Of a stretch of DNA of 64,000 nucleotides, positions 17,584 to 26,779 are shown in pieces. The stretch comes from Paenibacillus pabuli (GTDB lineage Bacteria; Bacillota; Bacilli; Paenibacillales; Paenibacillaceae). Made by a program: the position numbers and the translations under genes. The notes beneath the pieces are model-generated. The model was not told where the DNA came from. It saw only the letters and a list, made by a program, of their open reading frames with translations, and searched no databases. Within the stretch, counting starts at the first letter, position 1. Every line of letters begins with the position of its first letter. The stretch covers positions 310,001 through 374,000 of the forward strand of contig NZ_CP073714.1 of NCBI RefSeq assembly GCF_023101145.1, read 5' to 3'.

Positions 17584-18321
17584 TTACCTTTGTTCCCTGA
17601 ACAGCAACGCACGAACAGCGAAACGTGGCAAAATAAGTTGTCTGCGCCATCTGGAAGGCTGGCTGAGCAGTCGATATAGCCATTCCAGGTTAAGCTTCTG
17701 CCATATTGCAGGAGCCCGTTTGGTTTTGCCGGCCAGAATATCCAGGCTTCCTCCAACTCCGATGGCTACACGAGCATTTAGTTGATGGCGATATTTGTTG
17801 ATCCAGAGTTCGGCAGTAGGTGCTCCCAGGGCCACGATAAGAAAATCAGGCTGTGCCTCATGAATCTCTTCTACAATCCTTTGCTCTTCATCCGTAGTGA
17901 AAAATCCATGTTGTCTGCCACGAACAACGACTCCAGGGTAGTTCTGCGCAATAACTTCTACCGCCCGCTTACTGACACTTTCTTCTGCCCCCAGTATATA
18001 AAAGGACCAATGCTTCCGGCTTCCTGCCTCCAACAAACGAAAAAGCAGATCACAACCTGTCACCCGTTCGGTCAATTGTCCACCCCGAAAGCGGGATACC
18101 ATAACAATGCCTGCGCCGTCAGCGGTCACAATGCCTGCCTGATCCACAACTGAACGAAGCGCCTGGTCCTTCTGGCAGGACATGACGATTTCCGGATTGC
18201 CCGTGATGACATGGAACAGTTCAGATTGTTTCTGATCGACAACATCATCAAGAATCGTAACCGTCTGTTCCATAGTTATATTGGGAAAAGGGATCCCCAT
18301 AATATTCGTTGTATGATTCAT
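17584..18321 (-). CDS. tagA: UDP-ManNAc: GlcNAc-PP-undecaprenol ManNAc transferase (WecG/TagA/CpsF)
   Basis: TagA adds N-acetylmannosamine to the GlcNAc-lipid carrier, the first committed step of wall teichoic acid linkage-unit synthesis, at the inner face of the membrane. The 245-residue protein has the family's core: FHVITGNPEIVM (37-48), TADGAGIV with the proposed catalytic Asp (about 68), GAPTAELWI (about 166) and GVGGSLDILAG (about 187). AAAGGAA precedes the ATG. Other members transfer ManNAcA or glucose to capsule lipids, so the exact sugar is inferred. No other teichoic acid genes are in the window. Confidence 0.9.
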   Translation of the reverse strand: MNHTTNIMGIPFPNITMEQTVTILDDVVDQKQSELFHVITGNPEIVMSCQKDQALRSVVDQAGIVTADGAGIVMVSRFRGGQLTERVTGCDLLFRLLEAGSRKHWSFYILGAEESVSKRAVEVIAQNYPGVVVRGRQHGFFTTDEEQRIVEEIHEAQPDFLIVALGAPTAELWINKYRHQLNARVAIGVGGSLDILAGKTKRAPAIWQKLNLEWLYRLLSQPSRWRRQLILPRFAVRALLFREQR

Positions 18322-18361
18322 GTTTAGGTTCCTTTCTGGATACTAACCATCCGTCCTGAAT

Positions 18362-18390
18362 TGTATACGGTTTCTGTTATTTCATTCCAA
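18362..18390 (-). promoter_or_regulatory. Promoter of the tagA operon
   Basis: Minus strand TTGGAA (18390-18385), 17-base spacer, TATACA (18367-18362). Transcription would start near 18355, giving a 35-nt leader. The rest of the 18322-18648 gap, up to the SRPBCC gene, shows no other clear element. Confidence 0.6.
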
Positions 18391-18648
18391 TTTAGTATAT
18401 CTGATCTCCTGGCAAAGCACTATATTTGTTGAATTTCAGGTTAGCATAATTTCTAGAAAATTCGCATCGTGTCCTCTTTCTGGTTTTACATATGGTCGGT
18501 TTCAACGTCAAATACGGTTTTCTCTATTTATATTATATTTTCGTTGTTGTCGCGTTTTTACAATACGCTGTTGGGGTATAACGATAGGATAGTATTGCAA
18601 GCAAGTGTCAGTTGTACCTTCAATACAACACATAAAGGAAGTGAATTC

Positions 18649-19098
18649 ATGGAATTAAAATATGAGTTCTATATTAATGCCGGGCAGGAAGAAGTGTGGA
18701 ATGCCCTAATCTCGCCTGAGGGTACACGGAGCAGTTTTTTTGGCAGTGAACTTCGTTCCAATTTCCAGCCGGGTCAGCCTTTCGCCTATGTAGGACCTGG
18801 AAATGACGGGGCAGAGACGGTTCATGTGTACGGCGATATTTTGGAATTCGAACCTTTATCCCTATTAAGCTACCTTGAACATCCCGGGCCCTCCTATCAT
18901 GCCAATCATGCCGAGCTCCAATCCAGAGTGGTGTTTCAACTGGAGAAGGTAGGGGAATGTACAAAGCTAACACTAATCAATGACCAATTTACGGACAACC
19001 ATCCATCTTTCGCGAACGCACAGAATAGCTGGTGGATGATATTGAGCAGTATCAAGACATGGATAGAGACAGGCAAAACGCTGGATTTTGGTTGGTAA
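18649..19098 (+). CDS. SRPBCC (AHSA1-like) domain protein
   Basis: A 149-residue helix-grip protein: the start MELKYEFYINAGQEEVWNALISPEGT and the late WWMILSSIKTWIETG helix are typical of the activator of Hsp90 ATPase homologue group. These bind hydrophobic ligands; the role is unknown. The ATG at 18649 follows AAAGGAAG; the open frame extends upstream through sequence that looks non-coding. A terminator follows at 19147. Confidence 0.87.
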   Translation: MELKYEFYINAGQEEVWNALISPEGTRSSFFGSELRSNFQPGQPFAYVGPGNDGAETVHVYGDILEFEPLSLLSYLEHPGPSYHANHAELQSRVVFQLEKVGECTKLTLINDQFTDNHPSFANAQNSWWMILSSIKTWIETGKTLDFGW

Positions 19099-19146
19099 AG
19101 ATGTCGATAGCGAGAGGAAATATAAATATAACATCATACTCTTATG

Positions 19147-19174
19147 AAAAAAGCGCTGTTAAAGCGTTTTTTTT
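19147..19174 (+). terminator. Terminator after the SRPBCC gene
   Basis: AAAAAAGCGC and GCGTTTTTTTT pair with one G-U, a 7-base loop between. It lies 48 bases after the stop. Confidence 0.75.
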
Positions 19175-19266
19175 ATTTCATTTTCGCTCAAATGGGTGAA
19201 AACCCTCTACATTTAATGTCTAATTATGTCGAAATATATAGAAATGACATTAGAGGAGAAATTGAG

Positions 19267-20796
19267 ATGTTTCGTAAACGTGCCCAAACGATCAAGCAAG
19301 CCCCTGTGAGCTCGGTTCAACAATTATTGGAATATAGTCGTAAACTGGTTAACGACGCAGAACAAGGGATTTATACGAGTCAGCTGGAATCGGCTGTTGA
19401 TCTGCAGGAAGTTGGTGAAATTGCAAACAATATCAATAAAGCCATACATATTCTGAAGAAGCAAAATGAAGCAGCGGAAATGCGCCTCAAAATGCTAAAT
19501 CAGGCGTTAAATATCGGACTCTGGGAATCCGAAATTGATGCAGGAGACCCTCTGGATGACAATAATATCATTGTTTTTTCCAATGAATTTCGTCAAATGT
19601 TAGGCTTCAGCAATACGAGGGATTACCCCGATGCCTTCGCAAGCTGGGCCAAATCAATCTATCCTGATGATAGACCTCAGCTGGTGCAGGAAATTATGAA
19701 AAATGTTAATGATTCTTCTGATAAGGCCGCATACAATGTAACAAGCCGAATGGTAACGAAGAGTGGAGAAGTACGCTGGTTTCGCTGTCTTGGACAAGTG
19801 GTCAGAAATGATGATGGCGTTCCGGTTAAACTTTTGGGTATCATGTTTGATATTCATGATGAGAAAAGTAAATCCGACGAGTTGGAAGCACTCGTTACCC
19901 GATATGACTTGGTAAATCGCGCATTGGTAGAAGCGCCATGGGATATGACCGTTGTTGCCGGAGATGTAGTTAACCCCAACAATGAATTCTGGTGGTCACC
20001 ACAGTTTCGCCGGGAGCTTGGATTTACCGATGAGCAGGATTTCCCGAATGTGTTCAGCAGTTGGAGCAGCCGACTTCACCCGGAAGATCATGACCGTACA
20101 ATTAATGAATTCGCCAAACACATGAACGATTACAGCGGGCGGACACCATACGACCTCGATTACCGTTTGCAACGTAAGAATGGGGAATATCGCTGGTATC
20201 ATGCAGGTGGTGAGACGATTCGGGACAGCAACGGAGTACCACTCCGTGTAGCGGGAACCATTCGTGACGTGACTCATGAGAAGAACAAAGAACAGATTGT
20301 TGAAGCGATGAATCAGAAAACGAAGCTTTTATCCGAATCCATCAGTGAGATGGTGCGAGGAATCAACTCAATTACCGATCAGGCTCAGGAACTGGTTACT
20401 GCACAAGAATTATCGGCGGATGCAGCGATTCAGGTGAAGAGCAGTGCAGATGATACTAAGAACATTACAGCGTTTATAAGGGAAATTGCTAGCCAAACCA
20501 ATTTGCTTGGTCTGAATGCAGCCATTGAAGCAGCCAGAGCGGGAGAGCTTGGTCTTGGTTTCGGAGTTGTTGCCGGAGAAGTGCGGAAATTGGCTGACCA
20601 CAGCTCACAGGCTACAATTAATATTGAAGACAGTATGCAGGCAATGAAGACGTTTATTGACCAGATTCTGGACCACATTGGCAACATGTCCACACTGACG
20701 CAGAATCAGGCTGCCCTCACACAGCAGGTAAACGCCTCAATGGATGAGATCAATATAATGTCGCAGGATTTGGTGGACTATTCACGGAACTTGTAA
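19267..20796 (+). CDS. Soluble chemoreceptor with two PAS domains
   Basis: A 509-residue sensor without any transmembrane helix. Two PAS_3-type domains are visible (about 75-215 and 225-345), each ending in the PAC-like pattern [20 protein letters not shown] or [20 protein letters not shown]. The C-terminal part has the highly conserved hairpin tip of methyl-accepting proteins, [20 protein letters not shown] (about 413-432), with AGEVRKLAD. The signalling region is only about 160 residues, shorter than in membrane receptors, and no HAMP domain is present. The ATG at 19267 follows GAGGAG; the frame is open upstream but passes through the terminator. It probably signals to CheA from the cytoplasm; the ligand is unknown. 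Confidence 0.88.
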   Translation: MFRKRAQTIKQAPVSSVQQLLEYSRKLVNDAEQGIYTSQLESAVDLQEVGEIANNINKAIHILKKQNEAAEMRLKMLNQALNIGLWESEIDAGDPLDDNNIIVFSNEFRQMLGFSNTRDYPDAFASWAKSIYPDDRPQLVQEIMKNVNDSSDKAAYNVTSRMVTKSGEVRWFRCLGQVVRNDDGVPVKLLGIMFDIHDEKSKSDELEALVTRYDLVNRALVEAPWDMTVVAGDVVNPNNEFWWSPQFRRELGFTDEQDFPNVFSSWSSRLHPEDHDRTINEFAKHMNDYSGRTPYDLDYRLQRKNGEYRWYHAGGETIRDSNGVPLRVAGTIRDVTHEKNKEQIVEAMNQKTKLLSESISEMVRGINSITDQAQELVTAQELSADAAIQVKSSADDTKNITAFIREIASQTNLLGLNAAIEAARAGELGLGFGVVAGEVRKLADHSSQATINIEDSMQAMKTFIDQILDHIGNMSTLTQNQAALTQQVNASMDEINIMSQDLVDYSRNL

Positions 20797-20860
20797 GATC
20801 AGGCACTGGTGGTAAGGTGTTATTCTAATCACTTTTAGGTGGAAAAATCTTCTTTAAAAG

Positions 20861-20904
20861 AACAAACCATCGTGGCAAGTACTTGCTCACGATGGTTTGT
20901 TTGT
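20861..20904. terminator. Bidirectional terminator between chemoreceptor and pyk
   Basis: AACAAACCATCGTG pairs with CACGATGGTTTGTT around GCAAGTACTTGCT; T runs exist in both directions. It serves the two convergent genes. Confidence 0.9.
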
Positions 20905-20936
20905 TTAGAACTATGTCGGCCAATAAATAGTTTGAA

Positions 20937-22352
20937 TTATACTTGTTGAACTTTGATCAAGTTGGTGTTACCGGATTGACCAATGGGTACACCAGCGGAC
21001 AATACGATGATGTCCCCTTTTTCGATATAGCCGGTTTTGATTGCATTGCGAGTTGCGGACTCGAACATTTCATCGGTTGTTGTTACTTTGTCACCCATAA
21101 CCGGAATGACACCGGAGAGCAGGCAGATTTTCGCGAGCACTTCTTCATGCTGTGTAACCGCGATGATCGGTGCTTTTGGACGATATTTGGAGATCATGCG
21201 GGCCGTAAATCCACTTTCAGTGGAAGTGATGATCGCTTTGGCGTTCAGAACAAGGGAAGAGCTTACTGCTCCCTGACTGATAACTTCGGTGATGTCAGCT
21301 ACTTGTTGAGCGGATTTTTGCCCGAATTGCTCTTTGTAATCAATCATCGTTTCAGCACGGCGAGCAACAGCAGCCATAGTGCGCACGGATTGTACCGGGT
21401 ATTTACCTGCTGCCGACTCACCGGACAACATAACGACGTCTGCCCCTTGAAGGACAGCGTTAGCTACGTCACTCACCTCGGAACGGGTTGGACGCGGATT
21501 CACTTGCATGGATTCCAGCATGTGTGTTGCGACGATAACCGGTTTACCCGCACGGTTACATTTATCGATCATTTCTTTTTGCATCATCGGCACGTCTTCG
21601 ATCGGTACTTCAACCCCGAGATCTCCACGCGCTACCATGATACCGTCAGATGCTTCAATGATATCATCCAGGTTAGTCATACCTTCCTGGTTTTCGATTT
21701 TGGAGATAATTTGTACATGATCTACACCGCGTTCTTTCAGGATGCTGCGAATTTCACGAATGTCGTCGCCTTTACGAACAAAGGAAGCAGCGATGATTTC
21801 GATACCGTTTTCGATCCCAAATCCGATGTGCATAACGTCACGTTCCGTCACGCCTGGCAAAGTCGTTTTGATTCCTGGCAAGTTAACCCCTTTGCGTGGT
21901 TTCAGAATGCCGCCGCTGATGATTTTACAGTGAATATCTGATCCTTCCACGGAAAGTACAGTCAGATCCACCAAACCATCATCGATGAGAATGCGATCTC
22001 CAGGTTTTACTACGAGGTTCAATTCTGGATAGTTTACCGAGATCCGTTCAGCATCACCAAGAATTTCTTCGGTAGTCAGGATAAGCTCTTTACCCGCTTG
22101 CAGATGGCAGGAAGCTTCTTTCAGTTTGCCAATACGAACTTCCGGTCCCTTGATATCCATCATGATCGGTACATAGGTATTCAATTCGGAAGCCGCTTTG
22201 CGGATATTGTTAATACGTGCCACGTGATCTTCCAGCTCACCATGAGCCATGTTCAGACGGGCAACAGTCATTCCTTCCTGGATCATTACTTTTAACAATT
22301 CGATTGAGTCACAAGCAGGTCCCATCGTACAAATAATTTTTGTTTTCAACAT
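20937..22352 (-). CDS. pyk: Pyruvate kinase, short form
   Basis: Converts phosphoenolpyruvate and ADP to pyruvate and ATP in glycolysis. The 471-residue protein has the expected blocks: KIICTMGPA at the start, GPEVRIG, the substrate/cation signature KIENQEGMTNLD with MVARGDLGVE (about 240-255) and a C-terminal allosteric domain ending at residue 471. It lacks the extra PEP-utiliser-like C-terminal domain found in the B. subtilis enzyme. Two usually conserved spots differ: NMAHG where NFSHG is common, and ATHMLESM where ATQMLESM is common. GGAGGAAAA precedes ATG 22352; the upstream open frame lacks such a site. It could be one of two pyruvate kinases in the genome. Confidence 0.93.
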   Translation of the reverse strand: MLKTKIICTMGPACDSIELLKVMIQEGMTVARLNMAHGELEDHVARINNIRKAASELNTYVPIMMDIKGPEVRIGKLKEASCHLQAGKELILTTEEILGDAERISVNYPELNLVVKPGDRILIDDGLVDLTVLSVEGSDIHCKIISGGILKPRKGVNLPGIKTTLPGVTERDVMHIGFGIENGIEIIAASFVRKGDDIREIRSILKERGVDHVQIISKIENQEGMTNLDDIIEASDGIMVARGDLGVEVPIEDVPMMQKEMIDKCNRAGKPVIVATHMLESMQVNPRPTRSEVSDVANAVLQGADVVMLSGESAAGKYPVQSVRTMAAVARRAETMIDYKEQFGQKSAQQVADITEVISQGAVSSSLVLNAKAIITSTESGFTARMISKYRPKAPIIAVTQHEEVLAKICLLSGVIPVMGDKVTTTDEMFESATRNAIKTGYIEKGDIIVLSAGVPIGQSGNTNLIKVQQV

Positions 22353-22422
22353 GCTGTTTTCCTCCTCATATGTTTGCTTATATGTGTATTGTAGCGTTTT
22401 CTGTCGAATCAGGGTATGAACT

Positions 22423-22450
22423 ATAGTACAATGAATAGAATATAGTCCAA
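22423..22450 (-). promoter_or_regulatory. Possible pyk promoter
   Basis: Minus strand TTGGAC (22450-22445), 16-base spacer, TACTAT (22428-22423), giving a leader of about 65 nt. It overlaps the start region of the divergent AraC gene, so the two promoters are closely packed. Confidence 0.45.
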
Positions 22451-22464
22451 TATTGAGGTGTGTT

Positions 22465-23244
22465 ATGGTCACTCCATTAGAAGTACGACACATCAATGGT
22501 GTCGGTTGGTACGAAGAAGCGGTGCAGTCACAGGCAACTTGGCGGTTAAGCTTGGTTACTTATGGAAAATGTGTATATTGGGTGAACGGAGAGAAGCAGA
22601 TTATGGAGAAAGGTGAACTGCTGCTAATTCCCGCTGGTATTCCGTATTACGGCAAAAGCATTCCTACCGTAACTCACACGCAAATTGTTGTTCAATTACA
22701 GGGGGATCAAGCACAAGGTTTGCCCTTACTGGAACATAGAGAGACCTTACGATATAAGCCCGGATGTTATGAACTGGTTCATGAACGCATGAAAGCCATC
22801 CAACAACAATGGCAGGAGCGTCCGTCTTATTATGTCATGATGAGCCAAGCCTTATTGATGGAAGTGTTAATTTATATAAACAGGGAACTGGATCGAGGGG
22901 TTATTCCACCGGAGAGACATGTGCATGCAGAGCGAATGAAGCGATACATTGAGCGGCATTACCGGGAGAAAGTCACGAAAGAAGAGCTGGGGGACGAGAT
23001 TGGTAAAACTCCCAATTATGCAGCCGCGTTATTTAAAAGCATGACCAATCAAACGATTAGCCAATATGTTCATGATCAACGGATGAAAAGGGCAGTATAC
23101 CTGCTTACAGAGTCACAGCTCTCCATTCAGGAAATTGCAGAATTTCTCGGTTACCGTGACCTGTCTTATTTCTACCGGATATTTAAGCGTTTAATGGGGA
23201 GTCCTCCATCTGATTTGCTCCATGAACGTCCACCCATTGTATGA
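22465..23244 (+). CDS. AraC-family transcription regulator
   Basis: A 259-residue protein with an N-terminal cupin-like sensor (YGKCVYWVNGEKQIMEKGELLLIPAG) and a C-terminal pair of helix-turn-helix units; the second reads SIQEIAEFLGYRDLSYFYRIFKR (about 210-235), the AraC signature. ATG 22465 follows GAGGTG; a TTG four codons earlier is possible. It is divergent from pyk, separated by about 110 bp, so control of pyk is possible but unproven; most such cupin AraC proteins sense sugars. Confidence 0.88.
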   Translation: MVTPLEVRHINGVGWYEEAVQSQATWRLSLVTYGKCVYWVNGEKQIMEKGELLLIPAGIPYYGKSIPTVTHTQIVVQLQGDQAQGLPLLEHRETLRYKPGCYELVHERMKAIQQQWQERPSYYVMMSQALLMEVLIYINRELDRGVIPPERHVHAERMKRYIERHYREKVTKEELGDEIGKTPNYAAALFKSMTNQTISQYVHDQRMKRAVYLLTESQLSIQEIAEFLGYRDLSYFYRIFKRLMGSPPSDLLHERPPIV

Positions 23245-23310
23245 ACCCATAGGGTCGCCATGGTGGCGTCTTGAAAATTACTTTCATTATAAGCATCAAC
23301 GTAATCACGC

Positions 23311-23339
23311 AAAAAAAGAGGGCCACGGCCCTCTTTTTG
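23311..23339. terminator. Bidirectional terminator
   Basis: AAAAAGAGGGCC pairs with GGCCCTCTTTTT around two bases, with A and T runs on both sides. It lies between the convergent AraC and PAP2 genes. Confidence 0.88.
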
Positions 23340-23385
23340 GTTTCATGACAGTCGAATTTCTCCTGCCTTTGCAATATAAATTATA

Positions 23386-24057
23386 CTAAGCGTTGCTGCT
23401 TGTATTTGTAGCCGTAAGTTGCTGCTTTGTTTTTTTGCTTGTCAGACCAACGCGAACCGCAACCACATGCACAGCCCAATACGCTGCCTCCGCGAACAGA
23501 ATTCCGCCTGCCACATCCAGCAGCGAATGCTGCTTCACAAACACCGTCGAAGCGATAATCAGCCACAGCCATACAGACCAGGAGATCCGCGCCAGCGGTT
23601 TGAAGTTCAAGTGGCGATTGATAATAATGAAGAGCAAATAACTTGTGAGACAGTGGATGCTTGGAAAACAGTTAAATGGAGCATCATTGGTATAGATAAA
23701 TTGTACAAGCGCACTGCTTAGACCTGTTCCAATAGCTTCTGGTCGCGGCACGTAAGTAGGGAATACCGCAAAAACGATATTGGCTGCAATTACACCTACG
23801 TTATAGGTAATTATCATACGCCAGAATAACGATTTGTTCGTCAGACCCAAATAGAGAAATCCAAGATACAGAATCGGCATCCAGCTGACATAAGGATAAA
23901 TAAATTCTTTGATATAAGGAATCTGTGTATCAATCCAGGCATAATTGTAGAAGACATCACTTCCGGTGTTACTGCCGAGCAAAACATAAATGGAACCTTG
24001 AAGCGGTATACATAAAATTGCCAGCAAATGTCCCCAGCGCATAAATAATGCTTTCAT
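23386..24057 (-). CDS. PAP2-superfamily membrane phosphatase
   Basis: A 223-residue protein with about six membrane helices. The PAP2 motifs C2 and C3 are visible as PSIHCLTSY and VKQHSLLDVAGG, giving the catalytic His pair. The family removes phosphate from lipid phosphates such as phosphatidate or undecaprenyl pyrophosphate, or exchanges head groups as in the inositol phosphorylceramide synthase branch, which this layout also resembles. The start 24057 is chosen because AGGAGG lies 5 bases upstream; an ATG at 24081 lies before that site. The substrate is undetermined. Confidence 0.82.
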   Translation of the reverse strand: MKALFMRWGHLLAILCIPLQGSIYVLLGSNTGSDVFYNYAWIDTQIPYIKEFIYPYVSWMPILYLGFLYLGLTNKSLFWRMIITYNVGVIAANIVFAVFPTYVPRPEAIGTGLSSALVQFIYTNDAPFNCFPSIHCLTSYLLFIIINRHLNFKPLARISWSVWLWLIIASTVFVKQHSLLDVAGGILFAEAAYWAVHVVAVRVGLTSKKTKQQLTATNTSSNA

Positions 24058-24352
24058 CATATCCTCCTGATCGTTCTTCATTTCGAAGCATATCTTAACT
24101 TTCTCTATATATGACGTTTCAGAAGTATCATACCCCTGCAGCGCTTCATTTTATTTCTACTATAATAGACATTTTAGCACTTGAGCCATACCTGATTGTA
24201 AGGTAAAAGCTGTAAGAGAAATTCTCTATTTTGTTACTTTTATAGTTTTATCCAGAAAAGGATACCCAAATATGGGTTGTGTGTGATACAACTGAATTGT
24301 CATATGAGTTCGTGTGACAACTACTAAAGTTGAAATGAGGAAGGTACAATCT

Positions 24353-25138
24353 ATGAAAAACCCGCAATCTATGCAAAAACAAACCTTTTCCGTGCGCAGA
24401 CCTGTACTAACAGTAGTCATTATTGAACTGCTTTTATTGTTGGCGGTTTTCGCGGCAGGGGCAGTTGCAACTGTGAAGCAGTTGGACTACACAGCACCAG
24501 TTTTGATGTCGTTCACTCCAATTGCCCTCGTGCTTATTATTTACCTTACCCTGCGTCACAAATGGAGAGAGACTGGATTTCAGTCTTTAGCGGCCATTCC
24601 GGCAAGTCATGCAAAGTATTATATTCCGCTACTCCTTGTACTGGGTACTCTTGCTCTGAAGGGATTTACAGAATTAACCCTATCCAAGGTAGCCTTTTTT
24701 ATTTTGTTCACCTTGCTTGTAGCCTTTGTAGAGGAAACTATTTATCGTGGACTTATATTCAAAACATTATTGCGTAAGAGTACGATTGCGGCAGTTGTAA
24801 CCTCAAGTATTTTATTTTCAATCACACATATCATGAATGCTTTATCAGGCCAGAGTATGGCAGATACGATGCTTCAGCTGGTGTATGCATTGCTGCTTGG
24901 AGCAGTGCTCGCGCTGTTAATGTTGAAAAACGGAAATATCGTACCGTTAATCCTGTTTCATTTCATACATAATTTAATTCAGTTTCTCGGCAATGACCGG
25001 CAAGATACGGGAACACTTCCTTACGATCTCTTTATATTAGTTGTATTGGTTGTTTATTGCGTATGGTTAACAGTTAGCCTTCGAACGAAGTTATCTTCTA
25101 AGAAGAGTAGTCCGCCGGGGGGTTCAGTAGTTCATTAA
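24353..25138 (+). CDS. CPBP-family intramembrane metalloprotease
   Basis: A 261-residue integral membrane protein with about eight helices. The Abi/CAAX-protease signature is complete: EETIYRG (about 127, EExxxR), a His in SITHIMNAL (about 158) and FHFIHN (about 202). These glutamate-type proteases cleave membrane peptides; in Firmicutes they often act in bacteriocin immunity or peptide maturation. ATG 24353 follows GAGGAAGG; an upstream start at 24314 is not supported. No bacteriocin gene is seen next to it. The 295-bp gap before it shows no clear element. Confidence 0.87.
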   Translation: MKNPQSMQKQTFSVRRPVLTVVIIELLLLLAVFAAGAVATVKQLDYTAPVLMSFTPIALVLIIYLTLRHKWRETGFQSLAAIPASHAKYYIPLLLVLGTLALKGFTELTLSKVAFFILFTLLVAFVEETIYRGLIFKTLLRKSTIAAVVTSSILFSITHIMNALSGQSMADTMLQLVYALLLGAVLALLMLKNGNIVPLILFHFIHNLIQFLGNDRQDTGTLPYDLFILVVLVVYCVWLTVSLRTKLSSKKSSPPGGSVVH

Positions 25139-25171
25139 ACGGGTCTGAATCAGTCGCAGCATAACTCTGTT

Positions 25172-25214
25172 TACCGCCAGCCATGGGATCGTGGTATACT
25201 TCAGTCTGGCGGTA
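25172..25214. repeat. Inverted repeat with 9-bp arms
   Basis: TACCGCCAG (25172-25180) faces CTGGCGGTA (25206-25214) over 25 bases. No T run follows, so it is probably not a simple terminator; role unknown. Confidence 0.4.
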
Positions 25215-25284
25215 TGACAGGCTTGTTCAACAGCAATTGAAGGCCTTGTCCATCTGTACAATGGGATAGATAATAGGTGATATA

Positions 25285-25521
25285 ATGGAAAAGACAGCAC
25301 AGGCAATTGCGGAATGGATGGTACAGGAGATAAAATTTACCGGTACGCTTCATCAGGAGGCTGCAATTGAATATGTAAAAGCCAATTTTGGGGAAGAATT
25401 CGTATTTGTAAATGAGAATGGAAATGCTTCTTTGTCAAAAGAAGTGAAGAAAGCGTTCCGCAAGCTACACCGTGGGCAGATTGCATGGGATCGTGATGCC
25501 TTTATGTGGGCATGGACCTAG
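25285..25521 (+). CDS. Small conserved protein (DUF6953-like)
   Basis: A 78-residue soluble protein reading AEWMVQEIKFTGTLHQEAAIEY and FVFVNENGNASLSKEV, a pattern I associate with the DUF6953 family; function unknown. An AGGTGAT ribosome site precedes the ATG. It is a single gene between the CPBP protease and the cold-shock gene. Confidence 0.75.
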   Translation: MEKTAQAIAEWMVQEIKFTGTLHQEAAIEYVKANFGEEFVFVNENGNASLSKEVKKAFRKLHRGQIAWDRDAFMWAWT

Positions 25522-25723
25522 TGTGTTATCCATAATCAGCTGAACTTTCATGGATGTGTTGGATATGCATGTCAAAATATTTTATAAAAAATGTATAAGT
25601 TGGTTCGGATCTGCATATCCTTTCATAAGACCGCAATGAGCTGCAGGGCAAGCGACAAAACCTGTCCCAGTACGTGCGAATAACATGTATTTCCAAAGCT
25701 GTTTGAAAAGAAAATACAAAGAT

Positions 25724-25752
25724 TTGCTTTTTGGTGGAAACGGAGTTATAAT
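25724..25752 (+). promoter_or_regulatory. Promoter of the cold-shock gene
   Basis: TTGCTT (25724-25729), 17-base spacer, TATAAT (25747-25752), a near-consensus SigA promoter. The leader would be about 150 nt (25759-25909), the long 5' region usual for cspA-type mRNAs. 25522-25723 shows nothing recognisable. Confidence 0.85.
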
Positions 25753-25909
25753 GAGAACAAGTTGTAGAGAGTGGAAAACCTAATTCACATATTGTAAAGG
25801 GCGATCACTTATAGGTTATGACTGGTACCTTTTTCAATGTGTGAATTTTTATTTGCTTGCTGCAAAGAACAAAGGAACATGTTAATCTTTATTTGGAGGT
25901 GTAATTCAC

Positions 25910-26110
25910 ATGCAAAACGGAACAGTAAAATGGTTCAACGCTGATAAAGGCTTCGGTTTCATCGAAGTTGAAGGCGGAGAAGATGTATTCGTACACTTCA
26001 GCGCTATTACAGGCGAAGGCTTCAAAACGCTGGACGAAGGTCAACGCGTGCAATTTAAAATTGTACAAGGAAACCGTGGTCCTCAAGCAGAAGAAGTTGT
26101 AAAACTGTAA
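25910..26110 (+). CDS. Cold-shock protein, CspA family
   Basis: A 66-residue single-stranded nucleic acid chaperone. Both RNA-binding motifs are present: KGFGFIE (residues 13-19, RNP1) and DVFVHFS (25-31, RNP2). Length and sequence are those of Firmicute CspB/CspD. TTGGAGGTG precedes the ATG. It has a strong promoter, a long leader and a strong terminator, so it is probably abundant. A cold-inducible YdjO-type gene follows. Confidence 0.97.
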   Translation: MQNGTVKWFNADKGFGFIEVEGGEDVFVHFSAITGEGFKTLDEGQRVQFKIVQGNRGPQAEEVVKL

Positions 26111-26119
26111 TTAAAGCAT

Positions 26120-26165
26120 AGCTGCCTTTAACATGTTATAATGGTAAAGGCAGCTTCTTTTTTTT
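26120..26165 (+). terminator. Terminator of the cold-shock gene
   Basis: AGCTGCCTTTA pairs with TAAAGGCAGCT, followed by TCTTTTTTTT. Confidence 0.93.
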
Positions 26166-26298
26166 GAGCAGCCATAATGAAAGTCGGCCCAATAGTTGTC
26201 TAGACAGAAGTCCGAACGGGACAGAACTTCCGCTAAGTAGTGGCTTCTGTGAAATAACGTCGGTTAGATGTTTTTCCATAACAAAGGGGGTAGAAGTC

Positions 26299-26526
26299 AT
26301 GTATAATCGCAAAAAACCGTTGGAAGAGATTCCACAAGCGGATGCGGCAATCTGGGAATGTACGAGTGATACGTGCAAAGGATGGATGCGGGACAATTTT
26401 GCGTTTGATAGCGTGCCTACTTGTCCGATATGTGCTTCTGAGATGGTTAGCACGACCAGGATGCTGCCATTGCTTGAAAATTCGAATAGCAATCTGAAAA
26501 CGATGCCTAAAGGAAATCGGATTTAA
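26299..26526 (+). CDS. ydjO: YdjO-type cold-inducible zinc-finger-like protein
   Basis: A 75-residue protein with two Cys pairs, WECTSDTCKGW (about 23) and CPICASEM (about 48), probably one zinc site. The arrangement and flanking residues (NFAFDSVPTCPIC) match the B. subtilis YdjO protein as I remember it; its role is unknown beyond cold induction. AAAGGGGG precedes ATG 26299. It follows the cold-shock gene but has its own transcription unit, separated by a terminator. Confidence 0.85.
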   Translation: MYNRKKPLEEIPQADAAIWECTSDTCKGWMRDNFAFDSVPTCPICASEMVSTTRMLPLLENSNSNLKTMPKGNRI

Positions 26527-26537
26527 CATAGCTTACC

Positions 26538-26562
26538 CGCCTCTAACGAGGTGTTTTTTTTT
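26538..26562 (+). terminator. Terminator of ydjO
   Basis: CGCCTC-TAAC-GAGGTG with one G-U pair, followed by nine T. Confidence 0.85.
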
Positions 26563-26613
26563 AAGTTGAATATGACATCTTGTTTAAAGGTATGGGTATT
26601 AAATATGAAGTTC

Positions 26614-26645
26614 CCGGCATTCGTTTTGGCGAATGCCTTTTTTTG
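26614..26645 (+). terminator. Second terminator after ydjO
   Basis: GGCATTCG-TTTTGG-CGAATGCC then seven T. It follows the first terminator by about 50 bases; the interval has no clear gene. 26646-26779 also shows no clear element. Confidence 0.85.
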
Positions 26646-26779
26646 TGTCTTTTTCAGTATGCCGGATAATAAGTCATCACCGCCTTGACAGCTCACAGTT
26701 CCAGACCCTCCAAACGACGAGCTGGTGGCTACGTTGTATGTGTACAATCTCATTGCGGGTCTACATAGTTAGCGAACAA

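Noticed and set aside
17580-17756. N-terminal extension of the P-loop protein by 59 residues
   Set aside because: It would overlap tagA entirely, and the P-loop strand begins right after ATG 17579.
20943-21941. A 332-codon open frame opposite pyruvate kinase
   Set aside because: It mirrors the codon pattern of pyk, has no ribosome site and resembles no family.
26633-26779. Upstream start of the C39-like gene at 26633
   Set aside because: It lies in the T tract of a terminator and its peptide looks non-coding.
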